Notes: generated by a model from the sequence alone, not told the origin. DNA of 12,261 bases from an uncultured Lachnospiraceae bacterium (GCA_902767235.1 CACXGR010000018.1:1-12261), one strand, 5' to 3'. Shown: positions 1-6,586, counted from the first letter of the stretch. Numbers and translations: made by a program.

Positions 1-131
1 CCCTTCAGAACGGGGTTCTTTGCTGCTGCATCGTTAACAGCGATCAGGCCTGTGCAGGGATACTCGAGAGACCATCTCGTAACGGTCTGTCCGTGGATCA
101 TTCTGTCATCAACACGTACGAAAGAAATCAT
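1..131 (-). CDS. PTS mannose/fructose/sorbose-family EIIB component, N-terminal fragment
   Basis: Only the first 43 complete codons are visible; the gene runs off the left edge. The protein begins MISFVRVDDRMIHGQTVTRW, the classic N-terminus of EIIB of the mannose/fructose/sorbose PTS family. His13 in the D-R-M-I-H-G-Q motif is the expected phosphorylation site, which takes phosphate from EIIA and passes it to sugar entering through IIC/IID. The EIIA gene lies 38 nt upstream on the same strand, so the two form one operon, with IIC and IID expected beyond the window. The ATG at 131 is preceded by a strong AGGAGG at 7-nt-type spacing. The equivalent gene in Streptococcus mutans is levE, but the sugar transported here cannot be read from the fragment. 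Confidence 0.93.
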   Translation of the reverse strand, partial: MISFVRVDDRMIHGQTVTRWSLEYPCTGLIAVNDAAAKNPVLK

Positions 132-169
132 ATCTTACCTCCTGTAAATTGATTTGTTTAAAGTATAGA

Positions 170-601
170 TCACAGATCTTCTTCTTCGTCATCGTCTGTC
201 GGGATGACAAACTCCTTGATCTGCTCTCTTGCGCCTTCAATGATCTCTTCCTTGAGCTCCTCGGTATCGACGTCGTCTTTGCCGAGTACTGCTGTAAGGA
301 CCAGAGGAAGGTTCATTCCGCCGATCATGGTCGTTCTTGCGAGAAGACCTTTCTCAGCAATGACGTTTGCAGCGGTTGCCAGAGGAGATCCGCCGACGAT
401 ATCAGCGAACATGATGATCTCGTCATCTTCACCGACAACAGAGAGAAGCTCTCTTACATTGTCTGCGAATTCATCCGCTCCCATGCCGTTCTTGAGGCTT
501 GTGGAGAGAACGTCTTCTCTGTCTTCTCCACCGAGCATGGTGATCGCCGTGTGGAGACCGGGTGCAAATTCACCGTGGCTGACCAGTACTACGTATTTCA
601 A
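170..601 (-). CDS. PTS mannose/fructose/sorbose-family EIIA component
   Basis: A 143-residue cytoplasmic EIIA of the mannose family (single-domain type). It accepts phosphate from HPr on His9, in the N-terminal V-S-H-G-E-F-A motif, and passes it to EIIB. Other family marks are M-F-A-D-I-V-G-G-S-P-L around residues 64-74 and the later G-G-M-N-L-P segment. The C-terminus is very acidic (a run of Asp/Glu). The start is a TTG at 601, not an ATG: conserved residues begin at once, and AAAGGAGG lies 7 nt upstream (609-616). It is the first gene of a PTS operon, 38 nt before the EIIB gene. It follows the terminator of the sensor operon, so it probably has its own promoter and regulation. It corresponds to levD of S. 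mutans by family and by position; substrate unknown. Confidence 0.94.
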   Translation of the reverse strand: MKYVVLVSHGEFAPGLHTAITMLGGEDREDVLSTSLKNGMGADEFADNVRELLSVVGEDDEIIMFADIVGGSPLATAANVIAEKGLLARTTMIGGMNLPLVLTAVLGKDDVDTEELKEEIIEGAREQIKEFVIPTDDDEEEDL

Positions 602-640
602 CTTGTATCCTCCTTTCTTTCTGCGCCTGTTCCGGGCAGA

Positions 641-669
641 ATATTAATTTTTTATGAATTCATCATAAA
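641..669 (-). promoter_or_regulatory. Possible promoter of the PTS operon
   Basis: On the minus strand, TAATAT (641-646) sits 17 bp downstream of TTTATG (664-669). The -10 is good (5 of 6 to TATAAT) but the -35 is poor, as expected for an activator-dependent promoter. The start point would be near 634, leaving a leader of about 33 nt before the TTG. No sigma-54 type GG/GC pair was seen here, although many mannose-family PTS operons of Firmicutes use one. Inference from sequence only. Confidence 0.4.
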
Positions 670-671
670 AA
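649..671. repeat. AT-rich perfect inverted repeat overlapping the PTS promoter
   Basis: Two perfect 9-bp arms, TTTTTATGA (649-657) and TCATAAAAA (663-671), are separated by 5 bp. The dyad lies between and over the proposed -10 and -35 boxes of the PTS operon, where a repressor could block RNA polymerase. It has no GC-rich stem and so is not a terminator. It does not match a CcpA cre site. Which protein binds it, if any, is unknown. Confidence 0.45.
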
Positions 672-718
672 GTATATAAAAACGGTGACACCTGCACATC
701 TCACAAGTGTCACCGTTT
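672..718 (-). terminator. Intrinsic terminator of the sensor operon
   Basis: Perfect 12-bp arms at 680-691 and 707-718 (AAACGGTGACAC and its complement) enclose a 15-nt loop. Read leftward, the stem is followed by a U-rich stretch (UUUUU, AUAUAC, then UUUUU). It lies about 100 nt after the stop of the solute-binding protein gene and before the PTS genes, so it separates the two transcription units. The long loop may allow some read-through. Confidence 0.85.
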
Positions 719-727
719 GAAGCTGAA

Positions 728-760
728 ATTTGTCACTGCGAAGAATGACATTTGTCATTC
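728..760. promoter_or_regulatory. Candidate regulator-binding cluster upstream of the PTS operon
   Basis: On the minus strand the octamer TGACAAAT occurs twice (728-735 and 750-757), starts 22 bp apart, about two helical turns, so on the same face of DNA. The second copy sits in an inverted repeat with 7-bp arms, GAATGAC (743-749) and GTCATTC (754-760), around 4 bp. It lies about 95-125 bp upstream of the inferred PTS start, a usual place for an activator. A related octamer, TTACAAAT, lies beside the sensor-operon promoter (6172-6179). I infer a site for the response regulator; no binding evidence is available. Confidence 0.4.
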
Positions 761-819
761 CCGCTATGGACTGCTAAATATTGTACTGTTTTGACTCTCT
801 TCTACCAGTGAAAGTGGTC

Positions 820-2163
820 TTACTCGTCCCGGCTCAGCGTCTTGAGATAGTTGTTGATCGTCCTGTTCCAGATGATCTGTTCCATCTGGATATTGGAGCG
901 ACTGTCCAGGATCGAGCTCACGGCGATCCCCACTTCTTCCAGTGCATTGTCATATCCCCTGAATCTGGTCCTGGTCACCGTCTTTTCCATAGCGCTCTCC
1001 AGGACGCTCATGTTGAAGGGCGTGCCGGTGCTCTGTGTGATCCGCCTGCGCGTCTCATCTGAGTTGGTGACCTCAGGCAGCACGGAGATTCCCGCCGAGT
1101 AGTCAAAGATCTCCGACTGGATCTCCCGGTCCGATGTGAGGAGTTTTATAAATGCCCACGCGTACTCCTTCTCAGTCGTCTGCTCGCTCATGGCGATCGA
1201 CAGCGTGTCCAGCCGGGAATAATTGTCGCCGGATGGACCGGCCGGCATCGTCAGACACTCCCACTCAAATCCCGAGTACTTTTTGATGCTCAGTTCCTGG
1301 GATTTGTAGGCGCGGTATTCTGAAAAGAGCATCGGCTGAAAGACGACATTTCCCTGGGAAAAATTTCTCTCCGATACGGCGTATCCGGAGTCAAGCCCGT
1401 TCAGCTTTTCCAAAAAAGTGATGGCATCACCGATCTCTTTTACCGTGAAGTCGCAGTTCTTCCCTTTCTCGTCAAAGAGGACCACCCCGTTGGCGTCAAA
1501 GGCGTCTTTCCATGTATAACTCACCTCTCCGAACTGATCGATGACCCCCGTGCCGTGGGTGTCCCTTGTTGCCCGGCGGCAGATCGCATAGAAATCATCC
1601 CAGGTCCAGTTCCTGTCGGGAAGCTCTATTTTCTCACGGTCCAGGATCGTCTTGTTCACGAACATCATGTTGGGCGCGCACTCGAAGGGCAGCGCATACT
1701 GCCTGCCTCCGTAGCTGCCGGCCTCGTAGGCGGCCGCATAATAGGCCAGGGGATCAAATTCTTCATCCCTCACGATCAGGCTGCTCAGGTCCTTGAGCGC
1801 CCCGATCCGCGCAAATGTGCTGAAATCATCGCCCAGAATGAAAAACACATCCGGCATGGCGTCGTTCATCATCCGTTCGGAGAGCCATTCGGAATAATCC
1901 GCTTTCATGATGCCGCTGACATACTCGACCTTTACATCCGGATGGGCGCGCTCGAACTTTTCAATGGCATCGTCCAGGATCTTGTAAGCGTATCCGTTCT
2001 GCACGTCCCAGTAGCTGTCGGAGAAGACGCCTACCGTGATCACTTTTCCCTTTGACGTCGGGATGCTTCTGTACTGTCCCGTGATCAGGAAGATCGCCGC
2101 AAATGCTGTCAGCAGACTGACCAGCAGGCGGAATCTTCTTGTCTTAAAAAATGAAAGATCCAT
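820..2163 (-). CDS. Membrane-anchored extracellular solute-binding protein, family 1 (LevT-like)
   Basis: A 447-residue family-1 (MalE-like) solute-binding protein. After a short basic start (K-T-R-R-F-R), one hydrophobic helix spans residues 11-29, with no lipobox cysteine and no clear signal-peptidase site, so the protein is probably tethered outside the membrane by an uncleaved anchor. The binding domain begins at about residue 41 (V-I-T-V-G-V-F-S); the segment D-A-M-P-D-V-F-F and the later Y-A-L-P-F-E region are typical of the family. The ATG is 1 nt after the stop of the response regulator gene, so translation is coupled. No permease or ATPase gene lies nearby, which argues for a sensory role with the adjacent kinase, as with S. 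mutans LevT. A transport role with a remote permease cannot be excluded. Ligand not predictable; a sugar is most likely. Confidence 0.9.
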   Translation of the reverse strand: MDLSFFKTRRFRLLVSLLTAFAAIFLITGQYRSIPTSKGKVITVGVFSDSYWDVQNGYAYKILDDAIEKFERAHPDVKVEYVSGIMKADYSEWLSERMMNDAMPDVFFILGDDFSTFARIGALKDLSSLIVRDEEFDPLAYYAAAYEAGSYGGRQYALPFECAPNMMFVNKTILDREKIELPDRNWTWDDFYAICRRATRDTHGTGVIDQFGEVSYTWKDAFDANGVVLFDEKGKNCDFTVKEIGDAITFLEKLNGLDSGYAVSERNFSQGNVVFQPMLFSEYRAYKSQELSIKKYSGFEWECLTMPAGPSGDNYSRLDTLSIAMSEQTTEKEYAWAFIKLLTSDREIQSEIFDYSAGISVLPEVTNSDETRRRITQSTGTPFNMSVLESAMEKTVTRTRFRGYDNALEEVGIAVSSILDSRSNIQMEQIIWNRTINNYLKTLSRDE

Positions 2164-2164
2164 C

Positions 2165-2845
2165 TCACTGCTCTTTTCCGTCGAAATCTCTTATGTTGGC
2201 GCCTGTCTGGACAGCCCAGATCGCAAGCTGCGTCCGGTCTCTGAGCCCGAGCTTGCTCAGGATGCTGCTCAGATTGTTTCTCACCGTCCCCTCGGACAGG
2301 TTCAGTTTGGCGGCGATCTCCTTGTTGGAGAGGCCCCGGCTCACCTGGGCGATGATCTGCCAGTCACTGTTCCTGAGGCTCGACGACTGCTGCTCGTCTA
2401 CCTGAATGGTCATGTTGCTCTGCGCCATTTTGGAGAAGAGCCTGACCACTTTGGAAGCGATATCCTCATTGATCATCGCCGTCCCCTGATAGACCTTTCT
2501 GATGGCCTCAGACAATTCTTTCATGGATATGCCCTTGAGCAGGTACCCGCTGGCGCCGAACTTGATGGCGTTGAAGACATACATGTCGTCGTCAAAGGTC
2601 GTCAGGATGATGATCTTGATGTCCGGATAGCGTTCCTTGATGATCTGCGTGCAGATCACGCCGTCCATCTTGGGCATCCGGATATCCATCAGTATGACAT
2701 CCGGCTTCTCTCTTTTGACACAGTTTATCACTTCCTGCCCGTCCGCCGCTGTATCTGTGACATGGAAATCCGGAACACTGTCCAATATGATGAGAAGACT
2801 CTGCCGGATCAGTTCCTGGTCGTCCGCTATCAATACTTTGATCAT
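2165..2845 (-). CDS. NarL/LuxR-family response regulator (LevR-like)
   Basis: A 226-residue response regulator. The receiver domain fills residues 1-120 with the acidic pair D8-D9, phospho-acceptor D54 (in I-L-M-D-I-R-M-P), switch Thr82/83 and Lys104 (G-Y-L-L-K-G). A LuxR-type helix-turn-helix lies at about 160-210, including G-L-S-N-K-E-I-A-A-K-L-N-L-S-E-G-T-V. All catalytic residues are present, so it should be phosphorylated by the adjacent kinase and bind DNA as a dimer. The reading frame is open further upstream, but the receiver domain begins at the ATG at 2845, which overlaps the kinase stop as ATGA, a standard coupling arrangement. Expected targets, by analogy with S. mutans LevR, are the downstream PTS genes and perhaps its own operon. 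Confidence 0.95.
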   Translation of the reverse strand: MIKVLIADDQELIRQSLLIILDSVPDFHVTDTAADGQEVINCVKREKPDVILMDIRMPKMDGVICTQIIKERYPDIKIIILTTFDDDMYVFNAIKFGASGYLLKGISMKELSEAIRKVYQGTAMINEDIASKVVRLFSKMAQSNMTIQVDEQQSSSLRNSDWQIIAQVSRGLSNKEIAAKLNLSEGTVRNNLSSILSKLGLRDRTQLAIWAVQTGANIRDFDGKEQ

Positions 2846-4215
2846 AAGTTTCTCTGTCCTTCCTGGTTCTGAGGGAACTGACTTCCTTCTTCCGCTTCTT
2901 TTCCCCACCGGATCGGCATGACCGCATGGATCATGAAGCCATCGCTTCCGGTGTATTTCAGTGTTCCTCCCAGCATCTCCACTCTTTCCTTCATGTGGTG
3001 CAGACCGAAGCCGGGGGTCACGCTGCTGCATCCTTTTCCGTTATCTGAGATGATGATATGCAGCTCTCCCTCATCGCTGAATATCTCAACATGGATCTTT
3101 GTCGCGCCTCCGTGGCGGATCGCATTGGTGATGCTCTCCTGTACCACGCGGTATACTGTGTCCTCTTCATCCTGGTTGAAATGGTTGAGGTCGACCCGGA
3201 AGCTGTGCGAGATCCTGACGCCCGTGGAACGGGTCGTGCTGTCGATCATCTTTAAAAGAGCGTCTTCGAGGTCCATGGTCTCGAGCGCGTCTGCGTGGAG
3301 CGCCTTCACGGAGTGCCTGACATCGACGATCCCTGTCCTGGCCACTTCCGCGATGGCCTTTAACTGCTCCTTGGTGGCCTCCGGCGCGACGTCCATCAGC
3401 ATGATGCAGGCCTCGATCCCCGTGATGATGCCTGTCAGAGAGTGCCCCAGCGTGTCGTGGATCTCCCGGGCAAGGCGGTTTCTCTCCCTTGTCTCCGCCA
3501 TTCTTGCGGACTCGCTGGCATATTCCTCCAGCTTGATGTTGGCGACTTTGAGCTCGTTGTTCAGTATCAGGATCCTCTCCTTCTCACTCATCTGCGCCAG
3601 TGCCATGATGACCATATAGAAGATAAAGAGGAACATATTGATCAGTGCCAGCATGCTGAGTATTCCCAGCAGTCTCTCCTGATGATCGGCCCTGTAGTAC
3701 TTCCAGATCTTTCCCAAAGGGACCACATTGATCCAGCTCTGTACGATGTTTCCGTTCATAAACAGGTAAAATACCGACACCGCCACGATATAGAGCGCCC
3801 TCTTCTTCCAGTCAATGGTGTAGCGCAGGATATCCGCCAAAAGCAGCACGATCATGCCTGTGTAGCCGAAACCGGTCATATAGCTGATCCCTATGGCAAT
3901 GCCGAATTCCAAAATGAGCTTGACCACCAGCTCCGGGTGGTTGTTGCACTCCAGCGACAAAAGGAGCTGGAGAGAGACATACAGCATCATCACGGTCACC
4001 GGGTACTTCCAGGCCATCGGCGGGACCCGCCCGGCGCTCAGAAGGAATTCCAGCGCCGCCCCCTCGTTCACATATCCCCACAGAGCGTGATAAGTAAGCA
4101 GGGCCACATAGAGAAGGATCAGAAAATTGAGCATGCAGAGCGCCCGGAACACCAGTTCCGGGATCTGGTCCACGCTGTCATAATCTCTGTGCACTACTTC
4201 GGTCTTTTCTACCAT
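2842..4215 (-). CDS. Six-TM sensor histidine kinase, HisKA_3 type (LevS-like)
   Basis: A 457-residue membrane kinase. About six hydrophobic segments lie at roughly residues 22-45, 68-90, 97-113, 116-132, 138-155 and 183-207, with no large extracellular domain, so ligand sensing is probably supplied by the neighbouring binding proteins. A coiled-coil linker (210-245) leads to the HisKA_3 dimerisation domain with phospho-acceptor His253 (R-E-I-H-D-T-L-G-H). The ATPase domain follows, with N-box N364, G1 box D391-N-G-K-G and G-F-G-L-H-H-M-K-E-R at 402-411. A GTG at 4278 would add 21 residues and overlap the upstream gene but has no ribosome site. The ATG at 4215 has GCAGGAG 8 nt upstream, so I chose it. 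The stop overlaps the response regulator start by 4 nt. The proposed partners are the two tethered binding proteins, by analogy with LevQRST. Confidence 0.93.
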   Translation of the reverse strand: MVEKTEVVHRDYDSVDQIPELVFRALCMLNFLILLYVALLTYHALWGYVNEGAALEFLLSAGRVPPMAWKYPVTVMMLYVSLQLLLSLECNNHPELVVKLILEFGIAIGISYMTGFGYTGMIVLLLADILRYTIDWKKRALYIVAVSVFYLFMNGNIVQSWINVVPLGKIWKYYRADHQERLLGILSMLALINMFLFIFYMVIMALAQMSEKERILILNNELKVANIKLEEYASESARMAETRERNRLAREIHDTLGHSLTGIITGIEACIMLMDVAPEATKEQLKAIAEVARTGIVDVRHSVKALHADALETMDLEDALLKMIDSTTRSTGVRISHSFRVDLNHFNQDEEDTVYRVVQESITNAIRHGGATKIHVEIFSDEGELHIIISDNGKGCSSVTPGFGLHHMKERVEMLGGTLKYTGSDGFMIHAVMPIRWGKEAEEGSQFPQNQEGQRNL

Positions 4216-4223
4216 TTGGCTGT

Positions 4224-4230
4224 CTCCTGC
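4224..4230 (-). promoter_or_regulatory. Ribosome-binding site that decides the kinase start
   Basis: GCAGGAG on the minus strand lies 8 nt before the ATG at 4215. The longer frame's GTG at 4278 has no purine-rich site in front of it, so the shorter kinase is preferred. Confidence 0.7.
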
Positions 4231-4268
4231 CCCGAGGGCTGTCTTTATAATAGCGCATCCTGGCCGGA

Positions 4269-5243
4269 CTACTGCCACCGGTCAACATTGTACTGTTCCA
4301 CGTTATCTCTGGTCACCAGTTCTACCGGGACCGATATATAGGATTCCACAGCTTCTTTCCTGAGCAGCTTGTAGACGGCGTCTGCCGCCTCGTCCCCGAT
4401 CCTGGTGGGAAACTGGGCCACACTGGCTTTCATCCTGTTCTCATAGATCAGCTGCTTGGCGTCCGGGGAGGCGTCTACGCCGTAGAGATCCACTTTGTCC
4501 AAAAGACCGTGTCCGTCCAGCGCTGCCGCCACGCCCAGGCTGGCGGGATCATTGAGACAGAAGACGCAGTCGAAACGGACGCCCTGCTCGATGAGTTTCT
4601 CCATCTTGGGCATGGCGATCTCCAGCTGTCCCTCACAGGGAACCTGTTCCACCACGCGGATCCCTTCCTGTCCCTGGATCATGTCCAAAAACCCCTGTAC
4701 TCTCTCTTTACCTGATGTCGCAGTCTCATGCGTCATGATGACGACATCCGCCTTCTGTCTGGTACTGAGCAGGTACTCGCCGATAATGCAGCCGGCTCTG
4801 TAGTTGTCCGAGACGATGGTGCAGTCCGCAAGGTTCCGGTCGGAGATGCTCGAATCCACCACGATGATCCTGACGCCCTGTTCATGCGCCCTTTTAAGGA
4901 CATCCGTCAGGCTGTCCGCGTTGACCGGCGTCAGAATGAGGACATCAATCCCCATCTCCAGCATCTCCTCGATCTGCGCGACCTGCCTCTCTACACTGAG
5001 GGCCGGATCCCTCAGGACCATCCGGTCCCCTTCCGCCTCCACTCTGTGACTGATCTGTTCGTTGAGGATCTCGTAGAACTCGTTATTCATGGTCATATAG
5101 CTGGCGCCGATCAGGTGTGAATGCTCCTTCTGGCCTGTGGATGCATCCGGCTGAAAGACCAGATAGAGCAGGAGCAGAATGACAGCGCCCGCCGCCATAA
5201 AGGCCATGGAAAACTTATATATTGTCTGATATGTGATCTTCAT
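4269..5243 (-). CDS. Membrane-anchored RbsB-like sugar-binding protein (LevQ-like)
   Basis: A 324-residue periplasmic-binding-protein-like domain of the ribose/galactose class (Peripla_BP_4). A hydrophobic anchor spans residues 11-30, without a lipobox cysteine. The two-lobed fold starts at about residue 43 (L-I-G-A-S-Y-M). Class marks include D-V-L-I-L-T-P-V-N-A-D, I-I-V-V-D-S-S, the N-D-P-A-S-L-G-V-A-A hinge region and Y-G-V-D-A-S-P-D. It probably binds a sugar outside the cell and signals to the kinase encoded next; no ABC permease or ATPase gene is present. The ATG at 5243 is the only start in frame, since the stop of the phosphatase gene lies in the same frame 36 nt upstream; its ribosome site is weak. 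It equals the first gene of S. mutans levQRST by family and position. Ligand unknown. Confidence 0.91.
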   Translation of the reverse strand: MKITYQTIYKFSMAFMAAGAVILLLLYLVFQPDASTGQKEHSHLIGASYMTMNNEFYEILNEQISHRVEAEGDRMVLRDPALSVERQVAQIEEMLEMGIDVLILTPVNADSLTDVLKRAHEQGVRIIVVDSSISDRNLADCTIVSDNYRAGCIIGEYLLSTRQKADVVIMTHETATSGKERVQGFLDMIQGQEGIRVVEQVPCEGQLEIAMPKMEKLIEQGVRFDCVFCLNDPASLGVAAALDGHGLLDKVDLYGVDASPDAKQLIYENRMKASVAQFPTRIGDEAADAVYKLLRKEAVESYISVPVELVTRDNVEQYNVDRWQ

Positions 5244-5279
5244 TGTATAACCCGAAACTTTTGAGTGCGCAAGGTCCGG

Positions 5280-6086
5280 TCAGTCGGGAATGATCTGTTC
5301 CAGGATCTGCGCTATGCCGTCGTGGTCGTTGTCCGCCGTCACATGGGCAGCGCCCGCCCGGATCTCCTCCGGCGCATTGCCCATCACATAGCCTGTGCCC
5401 GCCGCTTGGAGCATCTCCACATCGTTGTAATTGTCTCCGAAAGCGACCGTCTCCTGCGGGGAAATGCCAAGATACCGGCAGTAGCGGAGCACCGCTTCCC
5501 GCTTGGAGATGCCCTTGGCCATGATCTCCAGGAGAATATCACTGGATCTGACTACGGCCGTCTCCGGAAAGGCTTCTCTGACTTCCGCTTCGATCCGTGA
5601 AATGGTCCCCGGCGCGCAGATGCAAAGGAACTTATTGACACCGGCGCCGGCAGGCAGATCATCCACGGTGCCCTCTCTGGACCTCGCCTCCACGATCCTC
5701 TCCTCCTTCAGGATCCGCTCATCGCTTCTGTCCGGTGCGATCCAGTCGTCCCCCGAATAGATGCACCAGCTCATGTCGTACTTCTTCCCGGCAAAATACC
5801 GCTCGATCCTGGCCGCCGTCTCCCGCCGGATCTCCTTCGAGTAGAGCACCTTTCTGTCCGGATCCATGATCAGCGCGCCGCTGTAGGAGATCAGCGCGCA
5901 GGAAAAACCGTTCCTTCTCATGATCGGATAGATCCCGGAGGGACTTCTTGCCGAGACGATGACAAAGGGGATCCCCTTTCGGATGATCCGCAGGACCTGT
6001 TCTCTTGTCCTTGGCGTGACGCGGTGCATGGAGTTTAAGAGCGTTCCGTCGATATCCGTAAAAACCGCCTTGACACTGTGATCCAA
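5280..6086 (-). CDS. Cof-type HAD-IIB family hydrolase
   Basis: A 268-residue cytoplasmic phosphatase of the Cof/YidA type. Motif I is D11-I-D13-G-T, motif II is Ser45 in I-V-S-A-R, motif III includes Lys195 in K-G-I-S-K, and motif IV is G217-D-N-Y-N-D222. The C2B cap lies between motifs II and III (about residues 82-185). Such enzymes remove phosphate from sugar phosphates or cofactors such as FMN or PLP; the substrate cannot be read from sequence. The start is a TTG at 6086 with AAAGGCGG 7 nt upstream and no better codon in frame. It is the first gene behind the 6137-6165 promoter and lies 36 nt before the sugar-binding protein gene, so it is co-transcribed with the sensor genes. This suggests a role with the sugar phosphates made by the regulated PTS, which is inference. 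Confidence 0.92.
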   Translation of the reverse strand: MDHSVKAVFTDIDGTLLNSMHRVTPRTREQVLRIIRKGIPFVIVSARSPSGIYPIMRRNGFSCALISYSGALIMDPDRKVLYSKEIRRETAARIERYFAGKKYDMSWCIYSGDDWIAPDRSDERILKEERIVEARSREGTVDDLPAGAGVNKFLCICAPGTISRIEAEVREAFPETAVVRSSDILLEIMAKGISKREAVLRYCRYLGISPQETVAFGDNYNDVEMLQAAGTGYVMGNAPEEIRAGAAHVTADNDHDGIAQILEQIIPD

Positions 6087-6136
6087 ATCGGCACCGCCTT
6101 TCTGTCTGACTGCGCAAAAAATAAAAACCCGTTACT

Positions 6137-6165
6137 AGAATACCTATTTCCAGGCAATCGGTCAA
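6137..6165 (-). promoter_or_regulatory. Sigma-A promoter of the HAD/sensor operon
   Basis: On the minus strand, TTGACC (6160-6165) and TATTCT (6137-6142) are spaced by exactly 17 bp. The start point would be near 6130, giving a leader of about 43 nt. This is the only convincing promoter found for the whole run down to 820, since the internal gaps are 53 nt or less. Confidence 0.65.
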
Positions 6166-6169
6166 TTCT

Positions 6170-6183
6170 GCATTTGTAAATGC
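6170..6183. promoter_or_regulatory. Small inverted repeat upstream of the sensor-operon promoter
   Basis: GCATTTGTAAATGC has perfect 6-bp arms around 2 bp and ends 4 bp upstream of the -35 box, a position suited to an activator touching RNA polymerase. On the minus strand it contains TTACAAAT, one base different from the TGACAAAT repeated upstream of the PTS genes (728-757). It could be a self-regulation site for the encoded response regulator. Confidence 0.35.
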
Positions 6184-6266
6184 CGCCGTTATGGAGTAAA
6201 GTAAGTAGCGTAAGCAGACAGAAATACCATGGTCCTATATTTTGACCTGATTGGAGAGGAAAAGAC

Positions 6267-6542
6267 ATGACATTTAAATACCCGGCTGTATTTAAGAAAC
6301 ACGAAGACGGCAGCTTCACCGCCTATTTCCCGGATCTGGCTATGTGCACCGCAAAGGGAGACACGCTGGATGACTGCATCAACGACGCGATCGCGGAATG
6401 CAGGGAGTGGATCCAGACAGAGCTTGAGGAGACGCTGGACATGCCTCCCGTATCCGACTTTGAGGATATCCACCTCGGGGAGAATGAGCATCTGCGCATG
6501 ATCGGCGTCATTGTGCGCCTCTACGAAGGCTGGGACGAGTGA
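6267..6542 (+). CDS. Orphan HicB-like (UPF0150) protein
   Basis: A 91-residue protein with the HicB antitoxin-type partial RNase H fold: K-Y-P-A-V-F near the start, then D-G-S-F-T-A-Y-F-P-D-L, the C-T-A-K-G-D-T-L-D-D turn and a helix A-I-A-E-C-R-E-W. It lacks the C-terminal DNA-binding domain of longer HicB proteins. The ATG at 6267 has an AGAGGA site upstream. No HicA-sized frame with the double-stranded RNA-binding-like toxin fold is seen on either side, so this is an orphan and may not act as an antitoxin. It is the only plus-strand gene, diverging from the HAD operon and converging on proA. Its promoter is unclear; TTGTAA (6174-6179) and TAAAGT (6197-6202) at 17-bp spacing are a weak candidate. 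Confidence 0.88.
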   Translation: MTFKYPAVFKKHEDGSFTAYFPDLAMCTAKGDTLDDCINDAIAECREWIQTELEETLDMPPVSDFEDIHLGENEHLRMIGVIVRLYEGWDE

Positions 6543-6586
6543 CCGGCCCTCCTGTTTGCCTTTGCAAAAGCATAGAAGAAAGTGAT

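Noticed and set aside
602..700. Sigma-54 promoter for the PTS operon
   Set aside because: No TGGCAC-N5-TTGCA-like element was found on the minus strand, and no LevR-type sigma-54 activator gene is present in the window.
2036..2872. Long plus-strand open frame of 278 codons opposite the response regulator and binding protein genes
   Set aside because: It is antisense to clearly recognised proteins, has no family features, and is a by-product of GC-rich codons on the other strand.
2846..3031. N-terminal extension of the response regulator to 3031
   Set aside because: The extension lies inside the kinase gene in another frame; the receiver domain starts exactly at the ATG at 2845.
4216..4278. 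Longer kinase start at the GTG at 4278
   Set aside because: No ribosome site precedes it, the added residues are not part of the kinase, and the ATG at 4215 has GCAGGAG at good spacing.
3442..4341. Long plus-strand open frame of 299 codons opposite the kinase gene
   Set aside because: It is antisense to the kinase, is low-complexity and rich in His/Gln/Asp, and lacks a recognisable domain or ribosome site.
6087..6266. Missing hicA toxin gene upstream of the HicB-like gene
   Set aside because: This 180-nt stretch holds the divergent promoter region and no frame with HicA features.
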